Shown here: one piece after another, positions 17,113-24,928 of the stretch | Layout: each line of letters begins with the position of its first letter | How positions within the stretch are numbered: the stretch's first letter is position 1 | Assembly (NCBI GenBank): GCA_963805715.1 | Contig: CAWDVK010000020.1 | Span: forward strand, 124,001-188,000 | Source: CAWDVK01 sp963805715 | GTDB taxonomy: Bacteria; Actinomycetota; Actinomycetes; Streptosporangiales; Streptosporangiaceae | Direction: 5' to 3' | Length of the DNA: 64,000 nucleotides | Notes under the pieces: model-generated | The model's database searches: none | The model's input: the letters and a program-made list of their open reading frames with translations, nothing else | What the model was told of the DNA's origin: nothing | Program-made: the position numbers and the translations under genes

Positions 17113-17266
17113 CCGCGGCGGCCCCGGCCGGTATCAGCGCGGCGCCAGCCGCCTCTTCACTACAGCGGCAATTCGCGATCCGCCGCAACCGTCAGCAGCA
17201 CTCGTGCGTGATGAGAGTCAGGGCCCGCGCGCAGCAGGCCCGGCCAACGTCCCCGAAAGGTCCGTC

Positions 17267-18466
17267 ATGATCGCTCGCCCGAACCTCCGGCCCGGCTGGT
17301 TCCGCCGCACCGCCGTCATCCCGGCGCTGACCATCGGCCTGCTGGCTGCCAGCAGTGCCACCGTCCTGGCCGCTGTCCGGCCGGCCGGGTCCGCCGCCGC
17401 CCGGACAGCCGCAGCCCCGGCACTACTCGGGGCCGGCCAGGTCGGCAGCCGCCTCGCGGTGCCGTGGAAGAAGGTGGGGCCGGGCTGGGAGCTGGTCCAG
17501 TACTCGGCCAGCACCGCTGCCGAGCCATCCAAGGCAGGCCCGCACACGCTGTACCTGGTCGACCCGGAGGGCGGCCGGTACAAGCTCTACAGCTGGGCCG
17601 CGAAGAAGATCGCGCCCGGCCTGCTGGCCTGGTCGGGCGACAAGACCAGGGCGCTGCTGGGGATCTCGTCGAATGAGCTGGAGCAGATCACCCTGGCCAG
17701 CGGGAAGACCAGTATCATCAGCCTGCCCGCCAGCGCGCAGGCCATCGGCTACACCCGGCCGGACGGTACCAGTCTGCTGGCGGCCACGGTGACCGGCCCC
17801 TACGTGAAGGTCGCCCGCTACACCCAGCAGGGCGTGCTGGAGCGGCAGCTCGCGAAGGTCCGGAGCAACGGCGCCGCGGTTATCGAGTCGCCGGACGGCA
17901 CGGAGCTGGTGATCGCCACCAGCGCCGGGCTGGAACTGGTCAGCAACGCCGGCCATGTCATCCGCTCGCTGCCGGTGCACGGACCGGCATTCGGCTGCTA
18001 CCCGAACCGGTACTGGAATTCCGGCACCGTCCTCGCCGTATGCACGCCCAGCAGCGCCCGTCCCCGGCTGTGGCTGGTCCCGCTGAGCGGGCGCGCGCCC
18101 AGCGCGCTGACGCCGCCGCGCACCAGCGGCCCGGACCTGGGCGATATTGGCGGCTGGAAACTCGGCGGTGGCCTGTACCTGCAGGCACTCGGCGGCTGCG
18201 GCGCGGTGTTCATCGCGCGCCAGCACGCGAACGGGTCGATCTCCGTCGTCAATGTCCCCGGCGCGCCGGCCGACGACAATCACATCATCTCGGCGCTCGG
18301 CAGCAGGCTGCTGGTCCAGGCCGAGACCGGCTGCATCGGCAGCAACTCGCTGCTCTGGTTCAATCCGGCCACCCACGCCGAGCAGTGGCTGATCAGGACT
18401 CCGCACACCGTTCAGGGCGTCCAGGCGGTGATCCCGTACTACAGCCGCGAGAACCCGAACTACTGA
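17267..18466 (+). CDS. Secreted beta-propeller-like protein
   Basis: A 399-aa protein with a signal peptide (basic RPNLRPGWFRR, hydrophobic ALTIGLLAASSATVLAA). It has repeating beta-sheet blades resembling a TolB/WD-like propeller: LYLVDPEGGRYKLYSW, ITLASGKTSIISLPASAQ, ELVIATSAGLELVSNAGHVI, RLWLVPLSGRAPSALTPP. Four Cys in the second half could pair outside the cell. There is no catalytic motif. ATG 17267 fits the signal peptide; in-frame codons upstream to 17090 overlap the preceding gene. It lies 154 nt after the eCIS operon on the same strand, but I see no direct link to the particle. Confidence 0.75.
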   Translation: MIARPNLRPGWFRRTAVIPALTIGLLAASSATVLAAVRPAGSAAARTAAAPALLGAGQVGSRLAVPWKKVGPGWELVQYSASTAAEPSKAGPHTLYLVDPEGGRYKLYSWAAKKIAPGLLAWSGDKTRALLGISSNELEQITLASGKTSIISLPASAQAIGYTRPDGTSLLAATVTGPYVKVARYTQQGVLERQLAKVRSNGAAVIESPDGTELVIATSAGLELVSNAGHVIRSLPVHGPAFGCYPNRYWNSGTVLAVCTPSSARPRLWLVPLSGRAPSALTPPRTSGPDLGDIGGWKLGGGLYLQALGGCGAVFIARQHANGSISVVNVPGAPADDNHIISALGSRLLVQAETGCIGSNSLLWFNPATHAEQWLIRTPHTVQGVQAVIPYYSRENPNY

Positions 18467-18576
18467 GCCGCGGCCGAACCAGCCCGCGGATCGGCCTGGC
18501 AGCGAATGGCAGCCGGGACTCCGGGCAGTCAGGGATCGCATGGCAGCGGGCCAACCAGGCGGCGCTGGCGGCCGGC

Positions 18577-18697
18577 GGCCCGCGAACGGGCCGAGCAGGT
18601 TCACCTCGATGACGCGGTCGAACGCGGCCGGGTCGGAGTCCGCGAACGGGCCGCCGATGGCGATCCCGGCGTTGGCGACCACCACGTCGACGCGGCC
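18577..18697 (-). pseudogene. Short-chain dehydrogenase fragment
   Basis: About 40 codons read VDVVVANAGIAIGGPFADSD then FDRVIEVNLLGPF, the NAG strand and following helix of a classical SDR. Both the N-terminal Rossmann part (TGxxxGxG) and the catalytic YxxxK part are missing. It abuts the monooxygenase remnant in a different frame, so two deletions have fused parts of neighbouring genes. Non-functional. Confidence 0.75.
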
Positions 18698-18702
18698 GTG
18701 AT

Positions 18703-19169
18703 CACGTCGTACTCGGCCACGTCGACGCGCCGGGTCGCGCGCCTGAACCGCAGCGTGGAGCCGGGCCACAGCGTCGGGTTACGTCCCGCGGCGCTGAGGT
18801 ACCAGCTGACGCAGCCGCCTGTGGCCCAGACGGTGCGGGCCATCCGGCGCTCGATGTCCGCGCACCATCGCCGCTGCGCGTCCGCCCTCGCGTCCAGCGC
18901 GGCCGCCCCCCGGTCGCCGCGCGCCCGGTCGAGGATGCGCAGGTAGTCGGCGATGTAGTGCTGCTGGACCAGCCAGGGTTCGGCGCGAACGAGAAGGAGT
19001 AGAGATGCGACGGCACGTCGCAGGCACAGCCGGGATAGCTGTTGTCCCGCCAGGTCCCGCCGACCGCCCCGGCCCGCTCCAGGATGACGAAGTCGGTCAC
19101 GCCCGCCGACCGCAGCCTGATGCCGGCGCCCAGGCCGCCGAAGCCGGCGCCGATGATGGCGACCCGCAC
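18703..19169 (-). pseudogene. Baeyer-Villiger-type flavin monooxygenase, internally deleted
   Basis: The N-terminus is intact with the FAD motif (RVAIIGAGFGGLGAGIRL) and the family block SYPGCACDVPSHLYSFSFAP. After PNPGW the frame changes and continues directly into C-terminal family sequence (QQHYIADYLRIL, then ADAQRRWCADIERRM and TVWATGGCVSWYL..GRNPTLWPG). Roughly the central 300 residues, including the NADP site and the BVMO fingerprint, are gone. The gene lay between a TetR regulator (upstream, also broken) and an SDR (downstream, broken). That arrangement would fit a former ketone or steroid oxidation operon. Confidence 0.85.
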
Positions 19170-19244
19170 GTGCCCCGGCAGCGCGGCGTAGCTGTCCGGT
19201 CCGCTCGGCTCGCCAGCCTGGCCGGGGCCGGCCCGGCCGGCCGC

Positions 19245-19589
19245 TCAGCCATCGGCGCGCCGCTCGGCCAGGCCGCCCGGCTGCGCCGTCAGCCGGGGAC
19301 GGACCGGCGGCAGCGGCTCGTCCGGGTCAACGAGGACGCCACCGTCGCGCAGCACCCCGGACAGGGCCGCCCAGATGAGCCGGGTCACGTACTCGACCAC
19401 GTGCACCCGGCTCATGGACCGCCGCTGCAGCCACCACTCGCCGGTGCTCTGCACCAGCCCGGTGATCCCGTAGGCCCAGGGCTCGGCCGCGCCGGAGTCG
19501 AGCCCGAAGACCCGCAGGTAATCCCCGATCACCGCGGTCAGGCCATGATCGAGCGCATCGGCGCCCCGGTCTACGAGCCGCCGCGGCAC
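19245..19589 (-). pseudogene. TetR-family regulator, C-terminal fragment
   Basis: About 115 codons encode the ligand-binding C-terminus of a TetR regulator (RRLVDRGADALDHGLTAVIG, EPWAYGITGLVQSTGEWWLQ, VHVVEYVTRLIWAALSGVL). No helix-turn-helix precedes it: the frame upstream of 19589 loses similarity and runs into unrelated sequence. It was probably the local regulator of the decayed monooxygenase operon just downstream. Confidence 0.7.
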
Positions 19590-19875
19590 GTGCGCGAAGC
19601 TCGGGAAGCTGCCGCCGCTGGTCGCGTTCGGGCCGGCCATGTGGGGAGCCATCCTGATCGGCGAGGAGATCACCGACCGGTTCCAGCGCGAGCAGGTCGG
19701 GGACGACTCCATCCAGCCGCGATGATCCGGCCGACGGCGCGGTCCTCTGGCGGCCACCTTGGCGACCGGGTCGGGGTCGCCGGTGACGGCAGCCGGTCTC
19801 ACTGGCGATGAGCGCGCCCTGCCGGCAGCCGGTGCTGGCGTGATACCGGCCCGGCGGGGTACGACTGGGCGCGTC

Positions 19876-21066
19876 ATGAATAAGGCGCAGCGGCTGCTAC
19901 ATGCAGCCGACCGGCTCCAGCAGGGCCATGCCTGGCTGGCGGTGCCGGTTGCCGTCGGCAAGAAGTTCGGCGACGACCAGGCGGGCAACCTCGCGGCGCT
20001 GGTCGCCTACTACGGGTTCGTGGCCATCTTCCCGCTGCTGCTCGTCTTCGTGACCGTGCTGGATCTCGTCCTGAAGAACAACGCCACGCTCAAGCAGCAC
20101 CTGCTCAACTCGGCGCTCGGCCAGTTCCCGGTGATCGGCACGCAGCTGAAGAGCAATGTCCACTCGCTGAACGAGACCGGCGTGGCGCTGGCGATCGGGC
20201 TGATCGGGACGCTGCTCGGAGCCCGCGGCGTGGCCGGTGCCATCCAGAACGCGCTGGACACCGCCTGGGCCATCCCGTTCGCGCGGCGGCCCGGCTTTCC
20301 GTGGTCACTGCTGCGCAGCCTCGGGCTGATGGCCGTCGTCGGCCCCGGCCAGGTCGTGACCGTCCTGCTGTCCACTGTCGCCGCGGGGGCCGGGCATGTC
20401 ATCTCCGGCACCGCCGCGCACATCGGCGCCATAGCGGTATCGCTGCTGCTCAACGTGGGGCTGTTCTGGCTCTCGTTCCGGCTCGGGACCGCGCGCGAGG
20501 TGGCGGGCCGTGCGCTCTGGCTGGGCGCGATCCTGGCCGCGATCGCCTGGCAGGTGCTGCAGATTGCCGGCGGCTACCTGGTCGCGCACCAGCTGGCCAG
20601 GAACTCCGCGCTGTACGGCGTGTTCGCCATCGTCCTGGGCTTGATCGCCTGGCTCTACCTGATCGCCGAGCTGACCATGTACGCGGTCGAGCTGAACGTG
20701 GTCCGCACCCTGCGGCTGTGGCCGCGCAGCATGGCCCCGCCGCCGCTCACGAGCGCCGACGTTCGGGCCTACCGCCTCTACGCGCAGACTGAGCAGCGCC
20801 GGACCGATTATGAGGTCGACATCCAGCGGTCCGCCGATCAGCCCGCAGCGCCATGGCCGACCGGGCGGCACGCGGCCGCGGCGGCATCCGGCGGCCAGCC
20901 CCCGGCCGGCCAGCCCTCTGCTTCCAGCGAGCAGGCGGCAGCCGAGCAGGCGGCAGCCGAGCAGGCGGCAGCCGACCAGGCGGCAGCCGACCAGGCGGCA
21001 GCCGACCAGGCGGCAGCCGAGCAGGCGGCAGGCGAGGCGTCGCCCGGCCAGCCGGGCGGCCGCTAG
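19876..21066 (+). CDS. YihY/BrkB-family inner-membrane protein with repeat tail
   Basis: A 396-aa membrane protein with six hydrophobic segments typical of YihY/BrkB (formerly 'RNase BN'): NLAALVAYYGFVAIFPLLLV, GVALAIGLIGTLLGARGVAG, and GVFAIVLGLIAWLYLIAELT. ATG 19876 is chosen because it begins the family's N-terminal amphipathic region; codons further upstream have no support. The last 100 residues are cytoplasmic, low complexity, and contain seven 5-residue repeats (EQAAA/DQAAA). Molecular function of the family is not established; transport or lipid-related roles have been proposed. Confidence 0.88.
   Translation: MNKAQRLLHAADRLQQGHAWLAVPVAVGKKFGDDQAGNLAALVAYYGFVAIFPLLLVFVTVLDLVLKNNATLKQHLLNSALGQFPVIGTQLKSNVHSLNETGVALAIGLIGTLLGARGVAGAIQNALDTAWAIPFARRPGFPWSLLRSLGLMAVVGPGQVVTVLLSTVAAGAGHVISGTAAHIGAIAVSLLLNVGLFWLSFRLGTAREVAGRALWLGAILAAIAWQVLQIAGGYLVAHQLARNSALYGVFAIVLGLIAWLYLIAELTMYAVELNVVRTLRLWPRSMAPPPLTSADVRAYRLYAQTEQRRTDYEVDIQRSADQPAAPWPTGRHAAAAASGGQPPAGQPSASSEQAAAEQAAAEQAAADQAAADQAAADQAAAEQAAGEASPGQPGGR
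20928..21032 (+). repeat. 15-bp in-frame tandem repeats in the YihY-like gene
   Basis: Seven consecutive 15-bp units (GAGCAGGCGGCAGCC and variants with GACCAG) encode (E/D)QAAA. Because the unit is a multiple of three, gain or loss of units changes length without a frameshift. Confidence 0.9.
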
Positions 21067-21154
21067 CGCCCGCCGCGAGTCCCCGGCCCGCAAGGCATCG
21101 TCCGTCGCGGGCGCTATGCTGCCGTTGCCTGCCGTCCGTCCCTGAGGAGATCTC

Positions 21155-22015
21155 ATGCCCCTGTTCTCGAACCGGCCAGATGGCGGCACCACCGCCACCT
21201 GGGAGCCGCAGGCAGCCGATAGCCGGCTCGCGCACACCGCGGGCGCCGACCCGGCCGGCGTCTTCACCTCGGACCTGTCGGTCTCCGAGTACGTCCTGCT
21301 CGGCGAGGCGGGCTTCGAGCCGCTGGGCTTCGTCGTCGGTTCCTCGATTTACCACGTCGGGCTGCAGATCGGCCGCTGGAACCAGAATCAGGAGCTGCAG
21401 GTACTCACGCAGGCCATGTACAGCGCCAGGGAACTGGCCATGACCCGGATGCGGGCCGAGGCCGATCACCTGGGCGCCGACGGCATTGTCGGGGTGCAGC
21501 TGCGGATGCAGATGTACGCCTGGGGGCAGGATGTGCTGGAGTTCGTGGCCACCGGAACCGCGGTCCGCGCCTACAGCGAAAGCACCGCGCCGGGTGCGCA
21601 CCGCGCACCGGACGGCGGCTCCTTCACCTCCGACCTGTCCGCCCAGGACTTCTTCCGGCTGCTCGCGGCCGGCTCGGTCCCCGTCGCGTTCGTGCTGGGC
21701 ACCTGCGTGTACCACATCGCCCATCAGTCGGCGATGCAGGCGCTGCGGCAGGCCGGCCAGAACCAGGAGATGGTCCAGTTCACCCAGGGCGTCTACGAGG
21801 CGCGCGAGCTGGCGCTGGTCCGGATGCAGGCCGAGGCGGCGCAGGCCGGCTCTACCGGCATCGTCGGCGTGAACGTCGGCGTCTACAACCACGTCTGGGG
21901 CGAGCACGCGACGGAGTTCCTGGCCACCGGGACCGCCATCCGCCGGCTCGGCGACGAGCACCGGCTGGCCGCGACCTCACCGAAGCCGACATTCACGCTG
22001 GGCCTCGACACCTAA
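21155..22015 (+). CDS. Tandem YbjQ/UPF0145-like (heavy-metal-binding domain) protein
   Basis: A 286-aa protein made of two related halves, about residues 30-140 and 153-270. Each half starts FTSDLS(V/A), continues with a hydrophobic hairpin (FVVGSSIYHVG / FVLGTCVYHIA) and a helix (YSARELAMTRMRAEA / YEARELALVRMQAEA), and ends in GADGIVGVQL / GSTGIVGVNV then EF(V/L)ATGTA(V/I)R. This is the fold of the YbjQ-like 'heavy-metal-binding' family, normally about 105 aa and single. The duplication would give a pseudo-symmetric oligomer. Good ribosome site (TGAGGAG). A strong hairpin follows the stop. Confidence 0.85.
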   Translation: MPLFSNRPDGGTTATWEPQAADSRLAHTAGADPAGVFTSDLSVSEYVLLGEAGFEPLGFVVGSSIYHVGLQIGRWNQNQELQVLTQAMYSARELAMTRMRAEADHLGADGIVGVQLRMQMYAWGQDVLEFVATGTAVRAYSESTAPGAHRAPDGGSFTSDLSAQDFFRLLAAGSVPVAFVLGTCVYHIAHQSAMQALRQAGQNQEMVQFTQGVYEARELALVRMQAEAAQAGSTGIVGVNVGVYNHVWGEHATEFLATGTAIRRLGDEHRLAATSPKPTFTLGLDT

Positions 22016-22065
22016 TTCTGCCCACCGCATTCTGCCCGCCGCGCAGCGCCGCTGCCGGACCGCCA

Positions 22066-22107
22066 GCGCGGGAGTTCTCCGTCGCCGCGACGGAGAAATC
22101 CCCGCGC
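22066..22107. terminator. Bidirectional hairpin between convergent genes
   Basis: A 10-bp perfect stem (TTCTCCGTCG / CGACGGAGAA, loop CCG) is extended by GCGCGGG / CCCCGCGC on both sides. It lies exactly between the stop of the YbjQ-like gene and the stop of the DHA2 transporter, as expected for a shared terminator. Confidence 0.75.
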
Positions 22108-23730
22108 TCATGTTTCGGCACCGCCCCGGCGGTCAGCGCCGCCCCGGCGGTCAGCGCCGCCCCGGCGGTCGGCGACGGCCGAGGGGAGCGCCCGCGCGGC
22201 AGCCACGTCATCCTGGTCCGGCTCGAGCGGCGGTCCGCCGAGCGGGCAGTTCACCCGGCACTCCGGCATCGCCACCCGCTGCCCGGCCGGACCGCCCCTG
22301 AGCACGTTGCTATCGATCAGCAGCCCGGAGAGCACGGCCGCCGTCAGCAGGACGGCGGCGCAGCCGATCATGGCCTTGTCGAACCCTGCTGCGAAACGGG
22401 CAGCTGAGTGGTAACTCGCCGCGCCCAGCCCGGCGGCCGCAGGCAGGCCGGCCACGGCGAGCAGCCCGGCAGCGCGGGCCACGGCATTGTTGACGCCGCT
22501 CGCCACCCCGGCATGCCGCACGTCCGCGCTGGCCAGCACGGTGGCCGTCAGCGGCGCGACGGTCATCGAGAGGCCCAGCCCGAAGACCACCACGGCCGGG
22601 AGCACATCGGTCAGGTAGGAGGCATGCGGGCCGATCCTGGTCATCAGCAGCACTCCGGCCGCGCAGCCCGTGCAGCCGCCGGTCATCAGCCAGCGAGGTC
22701 CGGCCCGCTGGGCCAGCGCCCCGGCCCGCGCGGACAGCAGCAGCATGAGCACGGTGGTCGGCAGCAGCGCGGTGCCGGCCGCCAGGGGCGAGAATCCCGA
22801 GACCACCTGGAGCTGCAGGATCAGCAGGAAGATCATTCCGCCGAAGGCCCCGTACACCAGGAACGTGATCACGTTGACCACGGTGAACTGGCGCGAGCCG
22901 AAGACGTCGACCGGCAGCATCGGCGCCACCGCGCCCGGCGCGTAGGTGCGGCGGCGCTCCAGCCAGATGAAGGACGCCGCCGCGCCGACGCCGATCACGG
23001 CCGCGAGCACGGGCCCGGCCGGGTGGCCGGCCAGCTCCGGTGCCTCGATCAGCGCATAGGTGATGCCGCCGAGCGCCAGCGCGCAGAACCCGGCGCCGGC
23101 CAGGTCGAAACGCCCGCGCGCGGCCAGGTCACGGCTTTCCGGCACGTGCCGCATCGTGACCGCCGCCACCACGACGGCCAGCGGCAGGTTCAGCAGGAAC
23201 ACCCAGCGCCAGCCGGCCACCTGCACGATCCACCCGCCGAGCAGCGGGCCCGCGGCGCCGGCTACGCCGCCCAGGCCCGACCACGCGCCGACCGCCCGGG
23301 CCCGGTCATCGGGCGCGAACGAGACCTGGATGATCGCGAGTGATCCCGGCGTGAGCAGCGCGCCGCCGACTCCCTGCAGCACCCGCGCGCCGATCAGGAC
23401 CGCGATGTCAGGGGCCAGGCCGCACAGCGCCGAGGCCAGCGCGAACCAGATGACGCCGGTCAGGAAGACGCGCCGGCGACCGAGCCGGTCACCGAGCGAG
23501 CCGCCCAGCAGGATCAGCGCGGCGAGCGTGAGCGTGTACGCGCTGACGGTCCACTGCAGGTCGCCCAGGGATGCGCCCAGGTGCCTGCCGATGGTCGGCA
23601 GCGCGACGTTGACGACCGTGGCGTCCAGCATCACCATGCTGGATCCGAGCACGGTGGCGAGCAGGACCCAGCGCGCTGCCGGAGTGCCGAACCGCACCGG
23701 GGAGCCTGGCGTACCGCCGCCTGTCGTCAC
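22108..23730 (-). CDS. DHA2-family (EmrB/QacA-type) MFS drug exporter
   Basis: A 540-aa, 14-helix MFS protein. Helix 1 carries LGSSMVMLDATVVNVALPTI, the DHA2 hallmark with an acidic residue in the membrane. Motif A follows (GGSLGDRLGRRRVFLTGV), then motif C-like glycine patterns (GVGGALLTPGSLAIIQ). The C-terminal 50 residues are hydrophilic and end in three RRGGAD repeats encoded by 15-bp units near 22125-22170. Drug/H+ antiport is the usual family role. The intergenic region to the divergent aquaporin contains a 15-bp palindrome, but no regulator is adjacent. Confidence 0.92.
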   Translation of the reverse strand: MTTGGGTPGSPVRFGTPAARWVLLATVLGSSMVMLDATVVNVALPTIGRHLGASLGDLQWTVSAYTLTLAALILLGGSLGDRLGRRRVFLTGVIWFALASALCGLAPDIAVLIGARVLQGVGGALLTPGSLAIIQVSFAPDDRARAVGAWSGLGGVAGAAGPLLGGWIVQVAGWRWVFLLNLPLAVVVAAVTMRHVPESRDLAARGRFDLAGAGFCALALGGITYALIEAPELAGHPAGPVLAAVIGVGAAASFIWLERRRTYAPGAVAPMLPVDVFGSRQFTVVNVITFLVYGAFGGMIFLLILQLQVVSGFSPLAAGTALLPTTVLMLLLSARAGALAQRAGPRWLMTGGCTGCAAGVLLMTRIGPHASYLTDVLPAVVVFGLGLSMTVAPLTATVLASADVRHAGVASGVNNAVARAAGLLAVAGLPAAAGLGAASYHSAARFAAGFDKAMIGCAAVLLTAAVLSGLLIDSNVLRGGPAGQRVAMPECRVNCPLGGPPLEPDQDDVAAARALPSAVADRRGGADRRGGADRRGGAET

Positions 23731-23811
23731 CTGGCGATCGTCTCACCACCCGGCAGGCCGGCCCAGCGGCCGCCCGGGCGTCAACGTCTCCGTGCGGGAA
23801 GGACAGGTACG

Positions 23812-23826
23812 GCTACTTAAAGTAGC
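23812..23826. promoter_or_regulatory. Palindromic operator-like site between exporter and aquaporin
   Basis: GCTACTT-A-AAGTAGC, a perfect 7-bp inverted repeat around a central base, in the 167-bp divergent intergenic region, about 70 bp before the aquaporin start. It is AT-richer than its surroundings. The binding protein is unknown. Confidence 0.5.
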
Positions 23827-23897
23827 GTTCAAATTACCCATAGTGGGCAGGTCTCTAGGGCGGACGCGGGAGTGCCTGACACTATGAGGGGGAACAT

Positions 23898-24803
23898 ATG
23901 GGGAGAAAATTCGCGGCTGAGTTTCTCGGCACCATACTCCTGGTGTTCTTCGGGGCCGGGGCCGCGACGCTCGTCCTCGGCTACCGGATCTTCGGCAGCA
24001 GCCTGGCCGCCGGGATCGTGCTCGTCGCGCTGACCTTCGGCCTGATCTACGCGGCCCTCGTCTACGTGATCGGCCCGATCTCCGGCGGGCACGTCAATCC
24101 GGCGGTGACCCTGGGCGCCTATATCAGCAGGCGGATAGGGATCGTCGATGCCGTCGGCTACTGGGTCGCGCAGCTGGCTGGCGGCATCGTCGGCGCGCTG
24201 CTGCTGTACTGGATGATGCGGACCTCGCCGTTCTACACCAAGTCGAGGATCGGCCTGGGCGCCAACGGGTACGGGGCCAGCTCGCTCCTGCACGTCAGCG
24301 CGGGCGGCGCCTTCCTGGTCGAGGTCATCCTCAGCACCTTCTTCGTCCTCGTGGTGCTGAGCCTGACCCGCGAGGAGGCCAGCGTGGCGGTGTCCGGGAT
24401 GGGCATCGGCATCGCGCTGGCCCTGGCCAACCTGATCGGGATCCCGTTCGACGGCGCCTCGGTCAACCCGGCCCGCAGCTTCGGCCCGGCGGTGGTCGCC
24501 GGCGGGGCAGCGTTCTCCCAGGTCTGGGTGTTCCTGCTTGCGCCGCTGGTCGGCGCGGTCATCACGGCCGGCCTGCACTTCCTGGTGCACCCGCTGCCCA
24601 CCGGCCTCATCGGCAAGCGCAAGCAGCCCGAGGAGGTCGCCGCCGCAGCGGCCGTCAGCGAGCAGGCGCAGGTGCCCCGCCAGGCCGGGGCGACGATGGC
24701 CGGCCCGGAGAGCTCCGCCGCGGGTGCCGAGGCCGACCCGGCTGAACTCACCCGGCCAGCCCCGGCGGCCCCGGAGAACCCGGACCGCAGCCAGCGGCGG
24801 TAA
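23898..24803 (+). CDS. MIP-family aquaporin/aquaglyceroporin
   Basis: A 301-aa channel with six membrane helices and both half-helix NPA motifs: SGGHVNPAVTLGAYISRRIG and GASVNPARSFGPAVVAGG, plus the N-terminal AAEFLGTILLVFFGAGAATL. The Arg after the second NPA (NPAR) forms the selectivity filter. A 60-residue hydrophilic Ala/Pro-rich C-terminal tail is unusual for AqpZ-type channels. Good ribosome site (GAGGGGGAAC) before the ATG. It is probably a water or small-solute channel; selectivity cannot be read reliably from sequence. Confidence 0.93.
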   Translation: MGRKFAAEFLGTILLVFFGAGAATLVLGYRIFGSSLAAGIVLVALTFGLIYAALVYVIGPISGGHVNPAVTLGAYISRRIGIVDAVGYWVAQLAGGIVGALLLYWMMRTSPFYTKSRIGLGANGYGASSLLHVSAGGAFLVEVILSTFFVLVVLSLTREEASVAVSGMGIGIALALANLIGIPFDGASVNPARSFGPAVVAGGAAFSQVWVFLLAPLVGAVITAGLHFLVHPLPTGLIGKRKQPEEVAAAAAVSEQAQVPRQAGATMAGPESSAAGAEADPAELTRPAPAAPENPDRSQRR

Positions 24804-24842
24804 GCCAGCCGCGGTAAGCCAGCGGCGCAACGCGGCCCTGTC

Positions 24843-24875
24843 GCCAGCGGGTCCCCGTCAGCGGGGCCCGCTGGC
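24843..24875. terminator. Hairpin after the aquaporin gene
   Basis: A 9-bp perfect stem GCCAGCGGG / CCCGCTGGC encloses a second CCCC/GGGG stem. It lies between the convergent aquaporin and GCS2-type ligase genes and is probably a shared terminator. Confidence 0.6.
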
Positions 24876-24928
24876 CAGGTCCGGCTGGACATGGCAGCTG
24901 CCGGGCACGGCGGCTGCGGGACACGGGG

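Noticed and set aside
19600..19725. Plus-strand frame ending in GEEITDRFQREQVGDD
   Set aside because: It looks protein-like but has no start codon and I do not recognise it. It could be the end of a lost gene, but support is too weak to list.
23812..23826. Palindrome as a binding site of a particular regulator
   Set aside because: The site itself is listed, but no neighbouring regulator exists to assign it to.
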